Shown: positions 11,701-23,339 of the stretch, piece after piece | How positions within the stretch are numbered: the first letter of the stretch is position 1 | How the letters are laid out: every line of letters begins with the position of its first letter | Assembly: GCA_030068145.1 (NCBI GenBank) | Contig: JAPJBO010000504.1 | Span: forward strand, 1-64,000 | Direction of reading: 5' to 3' | Source: Diplonema papillatum | Taxonomy: Eukaryota > Euglenozoa > Diplonemea > Diplonemida > Diplonemidae | DNA length: 64,000 nt | Position numbers and translations under genes: made by a program | The notes under the pieces: generated by a model | Database searches by the model: none | What the model was told of the DNA's origin: nothing | The model's input: only the letters and a program-made list of their open reading frames with translations

Positions 11701-14700
11701 GGGCACGACGCCTTCGCACGTGTCGGACGTGTCCGGGAACACCTGGGGATTGTAACAGTCCGGCGCTGTGAAGAGGTCTTCGATGTCGGAGATCGGCTGG
11801 AGGACGGAGTCTTCAACCTCGCTTACGGCCGTCGGGCGGGGTTTCGTGCACAGCGGAGTGGCGGTATAGATGTGTGCATTTTGACGCTTCCACGAGATTG
11901 TCTCGTCATCGTCAAATGACGCGTAAATTGTCTGACCGTCCTCCCATACGTCGTAACAGAATGCTGGGAACGCCACGAGGTTGTACACATCGTCTTCATC
12001 CGCAGTGTCATCGTCTCTCGTGATTACCACGCACCCTCTAACGTCGTCCGATTCCGACGGGTCCCACATGGTTGCCCTGCTGAACCGCCGTTCTTGATCG
12101 TTGAAGACGGTTGGCTCGCACAAGTAGCAAGCCTCGGCTGCCTGCGGAGATAGGTACCAGGGGTATCCTGGATGCGAAGCGTGTGCATCTTGTCCGTTAA
12201 AGCAGCTCATGCTCGGTAGGGAGGACGTCGTGCAAAGGTTTGACTTGAAGCGCGACGTTGCGTTCGCCCCGCATTCTTCGGATTGCTGGTACGCGTAATT
12301 CTTCAAACACGGATGGCCAGTCGTCCACTGCTTGGTGGTCTGGTCCGGGGAAACACCGCAGAGATCGCCACCAGCTAAGTACGCGTCAGGTATACAGCCA
12401 TCGTGCGTTACTCGCGCTGTTACCAACAGCCTCAACGCAAGCTCCGCTGCTGCTACGTCGAAACCCTCGTTTTCGAACCCGTACTGCGGCTCGCAGAGTC
12501 CGGGAGCGAAGTTGTGCTCGGTGCCTTGGATGGTATGGCTCGGCAGTTTCTCAAACCGGTTCCAAAAGCAGTTTTTCGACCGCGTTTGGCCGCCGGAGGT
12601 GAACGACTCGCCTTTTGCATTGCACTGTGCTTCGGACACGATGTTAAACGGCGGGTCGAATCCAGGCGCCTCTTCGTTGATGAAACAGCTGGAAGCCGGA
12701 TCATTCACACACGATGCCAAACTGGTGTTCCAAATGCAAGCGGAGGCTTGCGTGCAGACTGCTTCTCTGGATAAAGCTCCGCAATTGAACTCTTTCTGCC
12801 GTACGATGTCTGTCCACACCTTGTCACCGTGCGGGCACTCGTCGGACGTTTCGAGCTCGCTGATGAGGGACGAGACGAAGTGCAAGAACGCATCGTCGTT
12901 CTTCATCCGCGCCAGCGACCCGCCCAGCTCTTCGCAAACCTCCTTCGCGTCGTCGTACGTCGCGGCGCAGTCCGAGTGCAGGCGGTAGCACTCGTTCTTG
13001 TGCAGCGTCCAGCCCTCTCCGCACGCGTTGCGCATCGACGTCGCCAGGTCGCAGTCGCCGGCCCCCTGCAGGGAGATGCGGAACGGCGTCGTGACGGTGA
13101 CGTCGACCGCGTAGAAAGAGCGCGCGCCCAAGACAACTTCCGGTATCGCCCCGCCCACCGGCGCCGTCATCCCCTTGTCGAACTCCGAGGTGAAGACGTT
13201 GCACTGCCTCCCGTCGTATCCTTTGTAGCACGTCGCGCACTGCGACGACGTCGACCAGTACCCCAGCTGCGGATCCGACACGCAGGTGCACTCGCTGTCC
13301 TCCTCTTGGCAGTACCCGTGGCCGTTGCAGCAGTCGGTGGCGAGGCGGGTCGCGATGGTAAGCGTGACGGAAAGTTTGGACACCACGAGGACCGACAGAT
13401 ACCCGCTGGATCGCGGGATCGAGACACTGCAGGCGGACGACGTCCAGCCGGGCGTCCACGCCAGCTCCGCGGTGCAGTCGACGACGAGGTCGTTCAGCGT
13501 CTCATCGACGAAGGGCGCTTCGGTTTCGAACCGAGCAATGGTGGCACCCCCGGTCCGCATCTGCAGCAGATGCCTTGAACCCGCCGAGGACGCCGCCTCC
13601 GCGTCGTCTAGATCAAAATACGACTGCACGTCTCGAAACGTGGGGGTCACGATGAACAGCACGGTTGACAGCGCCTCGATCGTGTTTCCAGCCGGAACGG
13701 TGAACGTCACTGTCGCCACGCTGTAACTGGACACTTTGAATGGCCCGAGGCTGAACGGTTCGTACGGTTCGAGCTCCTCTGTGAAGATCATCGGCGTCGT
13801 CGGCAGACTCGCTGAGCAATTGTCCCCGAATCGACCGTTGGCGGGGTTGCACTCGTTGCAAAGGTCTCCCGTGAACCCCAACGAATACCCGCCGTACGAC
13901 GTCGGACACTCGCAGTATCCTGCCGACGTCCAGTCCAGCGTGAACGATCCAAACAGGTACTCGGGTAGCACCACAACGTCGCTGCGAACCTCAGACAGCA
14001 CCGTTGTATTGCACGTTAATGCGCAAGTGTCGCCGAAAAACCCGGATAAACATGTATCGCAGACGGTGCCGTTCCAGTACCCGTTGTACAAATCCGCGTC
14101 GCAGACGCAGTCGCCGTAGTTGCTTTGGGCCTCCTTCGCGGTGCTGCACGCGCTGGTCACCTCGCGCCTGCACCTCCCCGTTGATTGGCAGGCCCAGGTC
14201 TCGCTGTCCGTCGTTTTGCACCTGCAGATGTTCATGAAGTTCGCGAACGCGTTCATCATGCAACCGCCACCCGCATCTTGATCGTCGCAAGCAGCCGGCT
14301 GCACGAAATCAAGCCCCTTTGGGACTTCGCCGCACACTCGGTACAGGCTACTACAAACATACCCAGGTCTGCACCTGCACATCTCCTTCAGGCTCCCGAG
14401 CGTTTCTTCCAGCACTACCGAAGCGTTGTCACGGCAGCCATATGTAGCGTCAGGCGGCTCACCGCACCCTCCTCGAACATCGGTCATTTCCTTCATACAC
14501 CTTCCGTACATTGAGCTGGAACAGCTGGCGTCGCCGATGATCCCGTCGGAAGTTGCATTGCAGCACTGGTACTTGTTGTCGCTCCGGCACTGGCAGAGCC
14601 CGGTGCCCGCGAAATCCCAATGGAGTACTTGGAGGGGCCCGTAGCAAAACTTCGTGGTAGGCTCGTTGTACACTTCTTCGTACGTCGGGTACGTCTTCGC

Positions 14701-17700
14701 GTCGTCGGCTTCTGACGATGCGTCAGACTGCAGCAACGAACGCCGTGACCCAGGTGCACTGCTGACACCGCCTCGCGGAAAAGAGCGTGCCGCGCCGGCG
14801 CGTAGCGCCTGAGCCCCGCGCTTGACGGGCCGGAACTGCCGCACCAACAGCGCGGCTTCCTTGACGGTGGACAGGTCCGCTTCGTCGCACGGCGGCTGGC
14901 CGCACCCTCCGCAGCCGTCGAACATGAGGCACGCGTTCTCCCCCAGGGTCGAGTCGTACGTACACATGAACCCCGTTGGGCACTGGCAGTACTTCGTCGC
15001 CCCGGGGTATCCAGGTATCCGGCAGTAACCGTACTCGCCCACGTACTCACCGCAGGGAACGAACCTGCCGGCGCACGTACCAACGTCCTGATCGCAGTTG
15101 TAGTCACTTGAACACTCGCATGTTCCTGAGGAAGGACTAGCATTCGGGTCGATACACGTGTTTTGTTCCGACACGTCTTGGTTGCACCATCCGGTGGGGA
15201 GACTGTACACTGCGCCGTCGAGACACCGACGATCGGATCCTTCCCTCACGTCACACCACAGGGACGCTGCGCAATTACACAAGCCCGTATCCCTATCGAG
15301 CACGCCTCCTTCGCTGCAGTACACTGCGCCCGCCGGGTTCGAACCGCACCAACCGTACGCGTTCTCCCCTCCGCAGTCGCACCGCGGCACGCACGCGCCG
15401 CCCGAACTCGCGGTTCCGTTAACGACACACACCCCTGTGCACGCATCGGGATCCGTCACATCCACTTCAAACCCTTCTTTGCACTCATAGCACCTCGTGG
15501 GGTCCCCGAGCCCTCCCGGTTCCATACCGCACAGCCTGCACGGCCCCTTCGACGCGTCTCCGGCCTCACATTCTGTTGTCCACGTTGTGTTGTACTTCAC
15601 AGCTTCGCAGTCACCCCGCACGCGGCACGATCCAGGCACGTCGCAAGCCAGGTATTCCCCTGAGACGTCGAGCCCGCCTGAATACCCGGTAGGCACGGCA
15701 ATCTTGAGGCACGCAGCGAGAGTCGTACAGTTCCGGGTTCCCACGTGATAGTTCACGTACGGTGCCCCCCGGTGCAGGGCGTATGCAAAGCAGGCCTCCA
15801 CGGACGGCTGAAACCCGTGGTTCACCAAGCCGCTGCGCAACGCGGCCGATTCGTCGCATGTATACCCCCTGGAACAAGCAGTCCTGTGCAGCGGCGCGGG
15901 GATGTAATTCGGGTTAACTACGGCGGCGAAGACGTGGTTGAACGTGCTGTTCGCGACCCACACTCCGTGGGTGGCATCGTACCCCCCAGCTGTGACGTTG
16001 GGCCCCCCGGCCGTATTTCGCGGATTCGGAGCATCCGTGCTGTAATCCCCGCCGTCGACTTCTGCTATCGACCCCTGGCCGCTGATGGGTGCCATCAGCC
16101 AGTTCACAATGGAGCAAGACCCGTAGGACTGCAGCTCGAGGCAGTAGGCGTCGCCTTCGTTCACAACCGGAGCCCCATCGAATCGGAACTGAAGCCACCG
16201 GGCAGACTCGAACCGCTGCTCCCAAGCATTGAGGCGCCCGACTGCCAAGATCTGGCCTTGGCAGTCGTTTTCTCTCAGCAGCACGGCAGCCCTGAGCTTT
16301 GGGCAGCTTGCGCAGAGCTTCCTCGGATTCTCGTTCAATTCCGCGGGTGACGACTCGACTCCGACGCAAGTAATGCCAACGAGCAGATTAACACGAGACA
16401 GGCACCCTTGGTCCGCTGGACGGAATAGCTGATACCAACGATCAGTGCCCCACTTGACCCAGGCCGTACGGCTCTGCCCGGTGAAAGCAGCAGTGGATTC
16501 CGCGAAAGGCGGGGACACGACAGCCCTCGTGGCGATTTCGGAAGCGTGGCACAGCCCCGGGCACCACTCCGCCGCGGGCTCGTAGTATTTGAAGGTGTCG
16601 GGGGACAGGTATTCGGAGTTGTCCGAGGGCAGGCATGCTGTGCAGGCGGAGGTTGCCGGAATAAAAACGTACCCGCAGTCTGCGCAACTGGACGCTGTCG
16701 GTGCAACGGTCTGCGGGCAACCTGGAGAGAAATTCGACAGGCCTTGTCTGTACGCCGACCACGTGTCACTCGTCGTAGACCGCAACTCACACGCGCCCGT
16801 GGTACTGCAGGTGTACAGCCTCGAGCACACGCAATGCCCCTCCCAGGGTTCGTCCAGTATCGTATTGTCCACACAAGAAGGCATCGTCTCGTTGCTTCGC
16901 AGCACGTTGCACTTCGTCCCGCACGTTCCGTCAGCGGCGCACAGAGTCCCTTCCATGCACGTGCACACGCCGTGGACGCCGACGGCGCCGGCCGTGCAAC
17001 CAACCTCGGCTTCCGCGCTCCCGCACGCCGCCCGGCCCCCGCCGCAGAGTCCGTCTTCGCAGGAGAACCCCTGGCTCGCGGAGCACGTGCACGCCCCGCC
17101 GACAACCGACGCGTCGTCGACGTGCGACACGCACTTCGGGTCCCGCTCGGCCCGCTCTTGCCCGCACATCAGCCTGCACTTGCCCCCGTCGCAGATGGTG
17201 GGTGACCCGCACAGGCAGGTTTCGCCGACGGCCGCCGCCGACGCGTTGAGCGAGCACGAGTGGTTGACCTGCAGCGCAGCGCCGCACGCGTCGTAATACG
17301 GCGGTTCGTCGCAGGTGCAGCAGTCGCACGTCCCCTGGCAGACGCTCGCGGCGCGGTACTCGCCCGACGGCATCTCGTCGTACACGTTGGCGAGGTCGTA
17401 CGCGCAGAAGTCCGCAAGAGCCGACGTTTCCGACAGCACTTCCAGGCCAGCGCACGACAAGCCGGTGTGCAAAAGCAGCCACCCGCTCGGGTCATCCCCG
17501 CAGGACGCAGGAACAGGAGTGGGAGGCGGATCGGTAGGTGGGGCGTTCGTAGGAGGCGCTGCGGTCAACGGTGGCAACGTCGGCGCAATCGTCGGCGGCG
17601 ACACCGTGGGCGGCACACCCGTCGGGGGTGATGAGGTTGGCGGCGCATCTGTATCAGGGTAGACGCACTTGGAATTAAAGCAAGTTAGTGCCTCAGAACA

Positions 17701-20700
17701 CGGGCAGCCCCCCGAAGGGAGGCCCGTGGCAAAAGGAACGCAACCGAAATTGGTCGTGCCACAGCCCGTGCAGCCGCAAACGGAGTAGCACTTCTTCTCG
17801 ACGCAGACAGACGGGCTGCCGGCGTTATACTCCGACGCACAGTCACACTGCGTGCCGCCGTCAGACAAACCCGCAGCCGTACTGCACGTTTGCGCAGCGT
17901 CTTTGTAGACCCCGCACTCGGTTACTACCAACGGCACACATTTGCCGTTGGAGGCGCACGTCTCCCCAAAGCCGCACGGGTTCGTCTGAAAGTCGCACGG
18001 CGTGAAGCACACCCCGTTTTCGCACAGCTGCGGAGTCGGGCAAACGCAGTGTTCTCCGTAAAGCTCGAGAGACGCGTTACACGCTTGCGGGCCGACCTCG
18101 ATGCGAACCCCGCATTCCGAAACGGTCGTCGGCGCGCACCGGCCCCCCGTGTACAAAGCACAGTATGTGCTGCCGCCACATTCGCAGACACCTCCGACGA
18201 TATCGGCGCCGTCGATGCACTTTGTTCCGGGCAGCGCCTCTGTTCCGCAGGGCGTCGCGCACGTTCCCTCGGTACAAATCGTGCCGTTGACGACGCACCT
18301 GCAGTGTCCGTCGGCGGCTAGCGTCGAGTTGTCTGCACACTCTAAAAGAGACGGCCCGGGCGGTATCTTTGTCCCGCAGGGCACCTGCTGCAGGCAAGCA
18401 GCACCGGTCGCCTCGCACCTGTGCCCTTCGACGCACCTGCAGAACGCAGGGGAGCTGGCGTAGTCGTGCTCGGCAAACGGGACACACGGCTTGTCCCCGT
18501 CGTCAGGCGCGTCGCAACGCGTGTGGCAGAATCCCGAGACGCACGTTTGGCCCGACGGGCAGCTGCACGTCGCGTTGGAAACGACGAGGTCGGGACTGCA
18601 CGTTTGGTACTCGGGGTGCAGCGTGATTCCGCACTGGTTGATTATCGTAGTGGTGCACGTGCGACTCTCGCATTCGAACCCGTATCTGCACTCGCAGGTC
18701 CCCAAGGTCATGGGATCGTCCGTGTGGTTGCCGCACGGCGGGTCGTCCAACGCACTGCGAGCCTCCCCACAGCCCGTCACGCAGCTTCCTTCTTCACAGA
18801 GGAACGGGGTTTTGCATTGGCACTCGCCGCCGATCACCTCGCGATCCCAGGCGCAGAACGTGTGCTCCGTGTCGAATGGGAGCCCGCAGGGAGCCTTGAG
18901 ACGACACTCTCCGCTGTAACACGGATGCAGCGCATTGCAGATGCACCGCAGTTCTCCCGTTTCTGGGTCATGGCTGCCGGCAGATTCATCGGTGCAAGGA
19001 AAGTCTAGCAACGACTCGTTGGCGGGGGCGAACGTGCCGTTCGTGGGACCCACCATGGTGCCGTTGCATGGCGTGACGCAGTGCTGGCGCGTGCACACGG
19101 AACCGGTGGGGCACTCGCAGCGGTCATTTATTTCCAGGAGGGGAGCGGAGCACGTGCCGCCTGTGGGTAGCAATCCGCTGCACTTGGACTGCTGCAAAGG
19201 CGTGCACATAAAGGCTGAGTCGCAGCCCCGGCCTGCTATGCACGTGCATACTCCAATGAACTCCGGCAGCGTATCATCAGCGAAATTGCCACAAGGCGGA
19301 TCTTCATCTGATCCAGATCCAGACGACCTGGCAACCCCGCAGTCCGTTCGGCAAACCATATCCTCGCAATGACTATCCGGCTCGTCGCATTCGCACTGTT
19401 CAGTTTCTGCGTTAAAAAAGGTGTTCGCTGCACAGATGTGCACCTCGAGGCTAGCATGAGCGCCGCAGGGCTTTATTTCAAGGCACTCATACTTGTCGAT
19501 AGAATATTCGCAAAAGAAGCCGGGCAGACATTCGCACATCAACGGATCTCCACTGCTATTCATGTTGGGCCCGCACTCGTGGGTGGAAGGGTCGATGAGC
19601 TGATCGTTACACGAGACTAGGACCAGGCAAGTCCCCGTGTCGCCGCAAGTGTAACCCTCCTCGCATAGACACGCATCACCTCCGTAGTCGGTGTTGTCAA
19701 CACAGGCGTGGGTTGCGACGTGGTTACACGGCGATCTGCATTCGCCACCCAAGCACAACCCCGGGTAAGGGCAAGAACACTGGGTCCCGTCGTTCACAGA
19801 TCCCCCTGTGCAAACCTGGCCGACCGCGGGCAACTGCCCGCAGGTGACTCCAGCTGAGATGCACTCACTGTCAACCGAGCAGATATTGTCCGAATCGCAA
19901 GTGCAGGTGTCGCCTGTGGCTGTTTGCCCCGGCGGGCAATTAGGGGCATCGTCATGAGAGCCACAGGTCGTGTAGCACGTCGAGTCCTCGCAGTAGCGGT
20001 TGGATGCACACGAGCACACCGTGCCTCCTAAGTCGCCCAATTCTAAGTTGAGCAACCCATCTTCGCACCGTTGCTCGTCCGTCGGGGAGACGTCACAGGA
20101 CACGAGTTCTTGCTCAGCGCACGTATGGTCAACCGTGCAGTAAAACCCGTAAATGCATTCGCAAATTGACAACAAGCCGTGGGCATTCTGAACGCACGAG
20201 ATCCCCAGTAATGTGGCTTGGTTGCACCCAGTCGCCAATACATTCGCACGCCGATGTCTTCCCTGAGGGTGCAGCCACGACGCAGAGCGCCCCCCGGTAG
20301 TCACGCCGGAGGATGGAGCCTGGCGAGTAGCTTGATAGTCAGCCAGTGTGCGTGCTGCTGTTTGCATGGCAACGCCCAACTCGATCCTTTCGCGCTCACG
20401 TGCAGCCGGTGCCGACGACATTCCTTGCTTCTCGGCGGTGAATGCCTGCCTCCCTTTTCTCCGCACCCCACGCGACGCAGTGCCTCCACCTTTCGCAACC
20501 CCGCGGCCAAAAGAGTCATCTCGCCGTTTTTCAGCCGCGGGCCCTGCTGCACTCTTCGACTGTAACGTAGTGAACCCCCTCCTTCCCGCGGGACCACCGA
20601 AGTTGGTCGACGTCCTGGAGCAGTCCGCAAGATCTCCGCAATCATCAGCGTCTTGCAGCGAAGGGTCTGAGCATGACCCGTGGGATCCACAAGCGTGGAG

Positions 20701-21057
20701 GCAGCGCGGTTCGTAGTAGAGGTTCACTGTGTAGTCAACAGGGTCATCTGCGTCTGTCGTGACGTACCAGGCTACTTTGCTTTGGTAAGTCAACGTGACG
20801 TCAGCATCCAAATCACACGCGGACGTGGGCGTGAAGTCTTCGACTGACGCTTCGCAGAACCACGAGAACCCGTCGTAGCTCTCAGCCGTGAGGGTCGCGC
20901 TCTCTCCAGAGACGAGATTGAGCTCCAGCGTCAGGTTTGAGCACGGCTCCACGTACAAAGGCCCGTTTCGAGTTATATCCGATTCAGAAGTGACTTGTCC
21001 GGTGAAAACCTGTGCGTGTGTTTTGCCAGTTCTTACTTTGTTCGTCTCCGGTTCAAA
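8800..21057 (-). CDS. Giant gene exon 3: EGF/Cys-rich modules, C-type lectin, TIG
   Basis: This is an uninterrupted 12,258-base exon of 4,086 codons. From its start it has a beta-rich domain, then long arrays of six-to-eight-cysteine modules of the form CG...C...G.C.C..G..C...C. A Pro/Thr linker at about 17510-17655 splits these arrays. Laminin/EGF-type modules ending in GYYG and GFSGQRC lie at 10700-11560. A C-type lectin domain starts near 13040 (GWTLHKNECYRLHSDCAATY) and closes near 11830 (ATPLCTKPRP). At about 400 residues it is far longer than the usual 120 because Cys-rich sequence is inserted. A TIG/IPT domain (SPSVVDGTGGTLVTVMGDGF) ends the exon. These modules act in adhesion or ligand binding outside the cell. 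The hydrophobic stretch ahead of the exon (to 21138) is best read as the pyrimidine tract of intron 2. Confidence 0.78.
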
Positions 21058-21441
21058 CTGAGAGGCCAAACTGAGAGGTGAAAGAGTGAGAGAGATCAAG
21101 AATGAGAGCAAGTGAAAAGTATTTGCCGAAGCTGCCAAACACGCTGCCAGCGTTCTCTTTCTCGTTCTGTTTACAATGCATTGTTACTACGAAAAATCCT
21201 AGCGAAATGTCCTGGACCCTATGGATTCCCAGAAAAGCGGGATAAGCTCGCTTGAGAGCTAAACTTGGGATCCGTTCGGTTCTTTGTCGTGGCAGCTTTG
21301 TCGGGCATTTCCTTCCAAGCCGGCGCTTACGCAAGAAAATAGAGTCCGGACAGAAGACCCTGAAAGGGGGTCGTAAAAGGGGCCTTCGGTCGGCACCATC
21401 CTTGTGCACACGCTTTGACCTCACAGGGAGCACACACACAC
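21058..21441 (-). other. Intron 2 of the giant gene, with a partial R2 repeat
   Basis: A 384-base intron begins at AAG|GTGTGTGTGTG and ends in a long pyrimidine tract and CTCTCAG. Two AGs lie 13 bases apart; only the second keeps the frame. A diverged copy of repeat R2 lies at about 21287-21345. Confidence 0.6.
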
Positions 21442-22433
21442 CTTTAGAGTCCGGACGCGCTCTGTGCATTGCGCGCCTGTCCAGCCTTGTTGGCACACGT
21501 CGCAGCTGGCGCCGTCCCAGTATCCCTTGGTGCCGTCGTCGTCGGTGGCGTACACGGCGGCCGCAGCGTACGACTCCTTGCCGAAGCACGCGCAGTAACA
21601 CCCTTTCGTGTCGCCCACGCACTCCTGCTCAGTCACGGGGTTGAGGCAGACGCCGGACTCGCAGGGGATTCGGTCGCACTCGACCTTCGAGCAGTCTTCG
21701 CCGTAGTACGCGCCGAAGCACTCGCACGACGCGTTGCCGGCCGCCCCGTCCACGCACGCCCCCCGCCCCGAACAGTACGCCACTACTCCATCTTGGAGAA
21801 CCCGCCCGGGGCACTGCAGGTGGCACGCATGCCCCGCGAATCCAGAGTCGCACGCGCACGAAGCGTCGCCGGCGATCCCATCGTTGCAGCGTCCATTCCC
21901 CGAGCAGATCGCGTGAGGGAAGAGGTACGCTAGCTGGTCTGGCCGCTCCGAAACACCGCTGCTGGCGTTGACCCGCAGCGTCCGGGGTGTCACGGTATCG
22001 ACGTGGTAGAACGCCGTGGCGTTCAGCGGGCACTGCCGCTGGCAGGAGCTCCCGCCGTACCCACCGTAGCACCGGCACGCGCCTGTCTCCGGCAAGCAGA
22101 ACCCGTACAAACAAGGCGCGCCGCCGCAGTCGCGATCTGTGCACGTCGGCCCCTTCCACGCGACCTCCTCCGACACCGCACACGTCACGCACAGCGGCTC
22201 CTGCCAGTGGCCGTTCAGGTCGTCGTCGTAGCAAGACAGCGGCGGGGTGCCGCGCGCCTCGACCGCGTCGATCGCGGCGTACGCGTTTTCGACGTCGGCC
22301 AGCTCGATTTCGATGGCGGTTATCACCTGCGCGCCGGCGATCCGCGGCACTGTCACCGTCAGCGGGCTCTCGCTGCAAGGCGTTTCCTCGGGAATGATGC
22401 AATACCCCTTCAGCAGCGGCCACACAAGAGCAC
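21442..22433 (-). CDS. Giant gene exon 2: discoidin-like C-terminal part and EGF modules
   Basis: This 992-base exon starts after CCAACAG in phase 1 and ends at AAG|GTGTGT in phase 0. It begins with a short cysteine pair (YCIIPEETPC), then a segment with VITAIEIEL and AAIDAVEARGT. That is the closing pattern of discoidin-like beta domains (I-x-I ... IDAVxLxGT). Several EGF or laminin-like modules follow, with CRCYGGYGGSSC, CACDSGFAGHAC, CECFGAYYGEDC and CQQGWTGAQC. No start methionine or signal peptide precedes it in frame before an upstream stop near 22540, so it needs an upstream exon. The kringle exon has the right phase and the matching first half of the discoidin-like pattern. Confidence 0.7.
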
Positions 22434-23339
22434 CTGTTGGTGGGTCGGTGGATGAAACAGCAACAGTGGTTTGTCGAGTTTGTGCAGAAACTCTGTCACA
22501 ACCTAGGATGCCTTTGCCACGCTTGTTGTCCGAAGCTCATTCGTGACAGAACAGTTTGACAAGCTTGGGCAAAACCTTTCATGATTTCCATGTTGCGGGC
22601 TTGAAAAATTGGCGCGGGGGGCTCGAAGGCATGACCAGGCCTACCGGCAGACTGGAACGCGGAGTGCATAGACAAAATAAATGCCTTCTTGCAACGTCAC
22701 TGCTTCGACAGCAGGTAGACGTACTGGGACAGCGGCGTTCTGACATCAAGACGCGCTTGGAGAAGGGGTGTACGTATCTGTTTATGCGCGGGAACACAGG
22801 CAGGCGGGTGGGGGGAGGCGTCGGGGTGGCTGTCGCTGCCAGACGGGTCATATCGTGCTTGGGCTCGGCGCTAGCCGGCAGCTACGATGCGTCGGTGGGT
22901 GGCTCCCTCGCCGTATTCGCCGAAGGGCGGGGGACGTTGCGGGGCTTCCCGCAGGCTCTGCACCGGGCATCTTCCCTCGAATTCTCCCGGAAGTGGCAGT
23001 CGAAGCACATCCAGTGCCCGCTGTACCTGGGGACTGCTACGCGACTATCCCCCGCCTGCCCCCTGAAGGTGGGGGCCCACGGCCTTCGACTTGGTTTGAT
23101 GTGTTTTCGCTTTGTCTCATCTTCTTGCTGCGTTAGTGGGGAGTCATTTGCATGCAACACACTACGCCAGCTTTTCGCTACGTGACTCCAGAAGAGTCAC
23201 TTTTTCCGCATTTTCGTCGTGGCGCAACCCTTGTCGGTTGCAACTGTTGCTGGAAGCTACTTACGAGTTCACAATCCGCTTTTTCTGGCTCACGCATTGA
23301 TACAAGCTGGTGCAAATCTTGGCGCAAGGAGTGGCAGAC
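22434..23339 (-). other. Intron 1 of the giant gene (proposed), containing a zinc-finger ORF
   Basis: The proposed 906-base intron runs from GCAG|GTCTGC to CCAACAG|GT. The donor is weaker than the others. R9-like sequence lies at about 23050-23130. A same-strand zinc-finger reading frame sits inside it and is listed separately. If the join is wrong, the kringle gene would end at the stop at 23290 and exon 2 would need a different upstream exon. Confidence 0.45.
22882..23160 (-). CDS. Small RanBP2-type zinc-finger ORF or exon
   Basis: The minus-strand frame holds GHWMCFDCHFREN followed by CRACGKPRN at about 22937-23024. That is the RanBP2-type zinc-finger plan: W-x-C-x2-C, an Asn, six residues, then C-x2-C, ending in the usual GKPR. 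The only deviation is four rather than three residues before the Asn. Such fingers bind single-stranded RNA or ubiquitin and occur inside the cell, so this is unlikely to belong to the extracellular giant protein around it. It could be a tiny nested gene, an exon of an unseen gene, or a retained fragment. CAG acceptor candidates lie just upstream, within sequence shared with repeat R9. The frame is open for about 90 codons but no convincing start is seen. Confidence 0.42.
   Translation of the reverse strand: MLHANDSPLTQQEDETKRKHIKPSRRPWAPTFRGQAGDSRVAVPRYSGHWMCFDCHFRENSREDARCRACGKPRNVPRPSANTAREPPTDAS

Noticed and set aside
21058-21138. Separate gene start with signal peptide before exon 3
   Set aside because: The hydrophobic stretch coincides with a splice-acceptor pyrimidine tract, and the upstream exon ends in matching phase.
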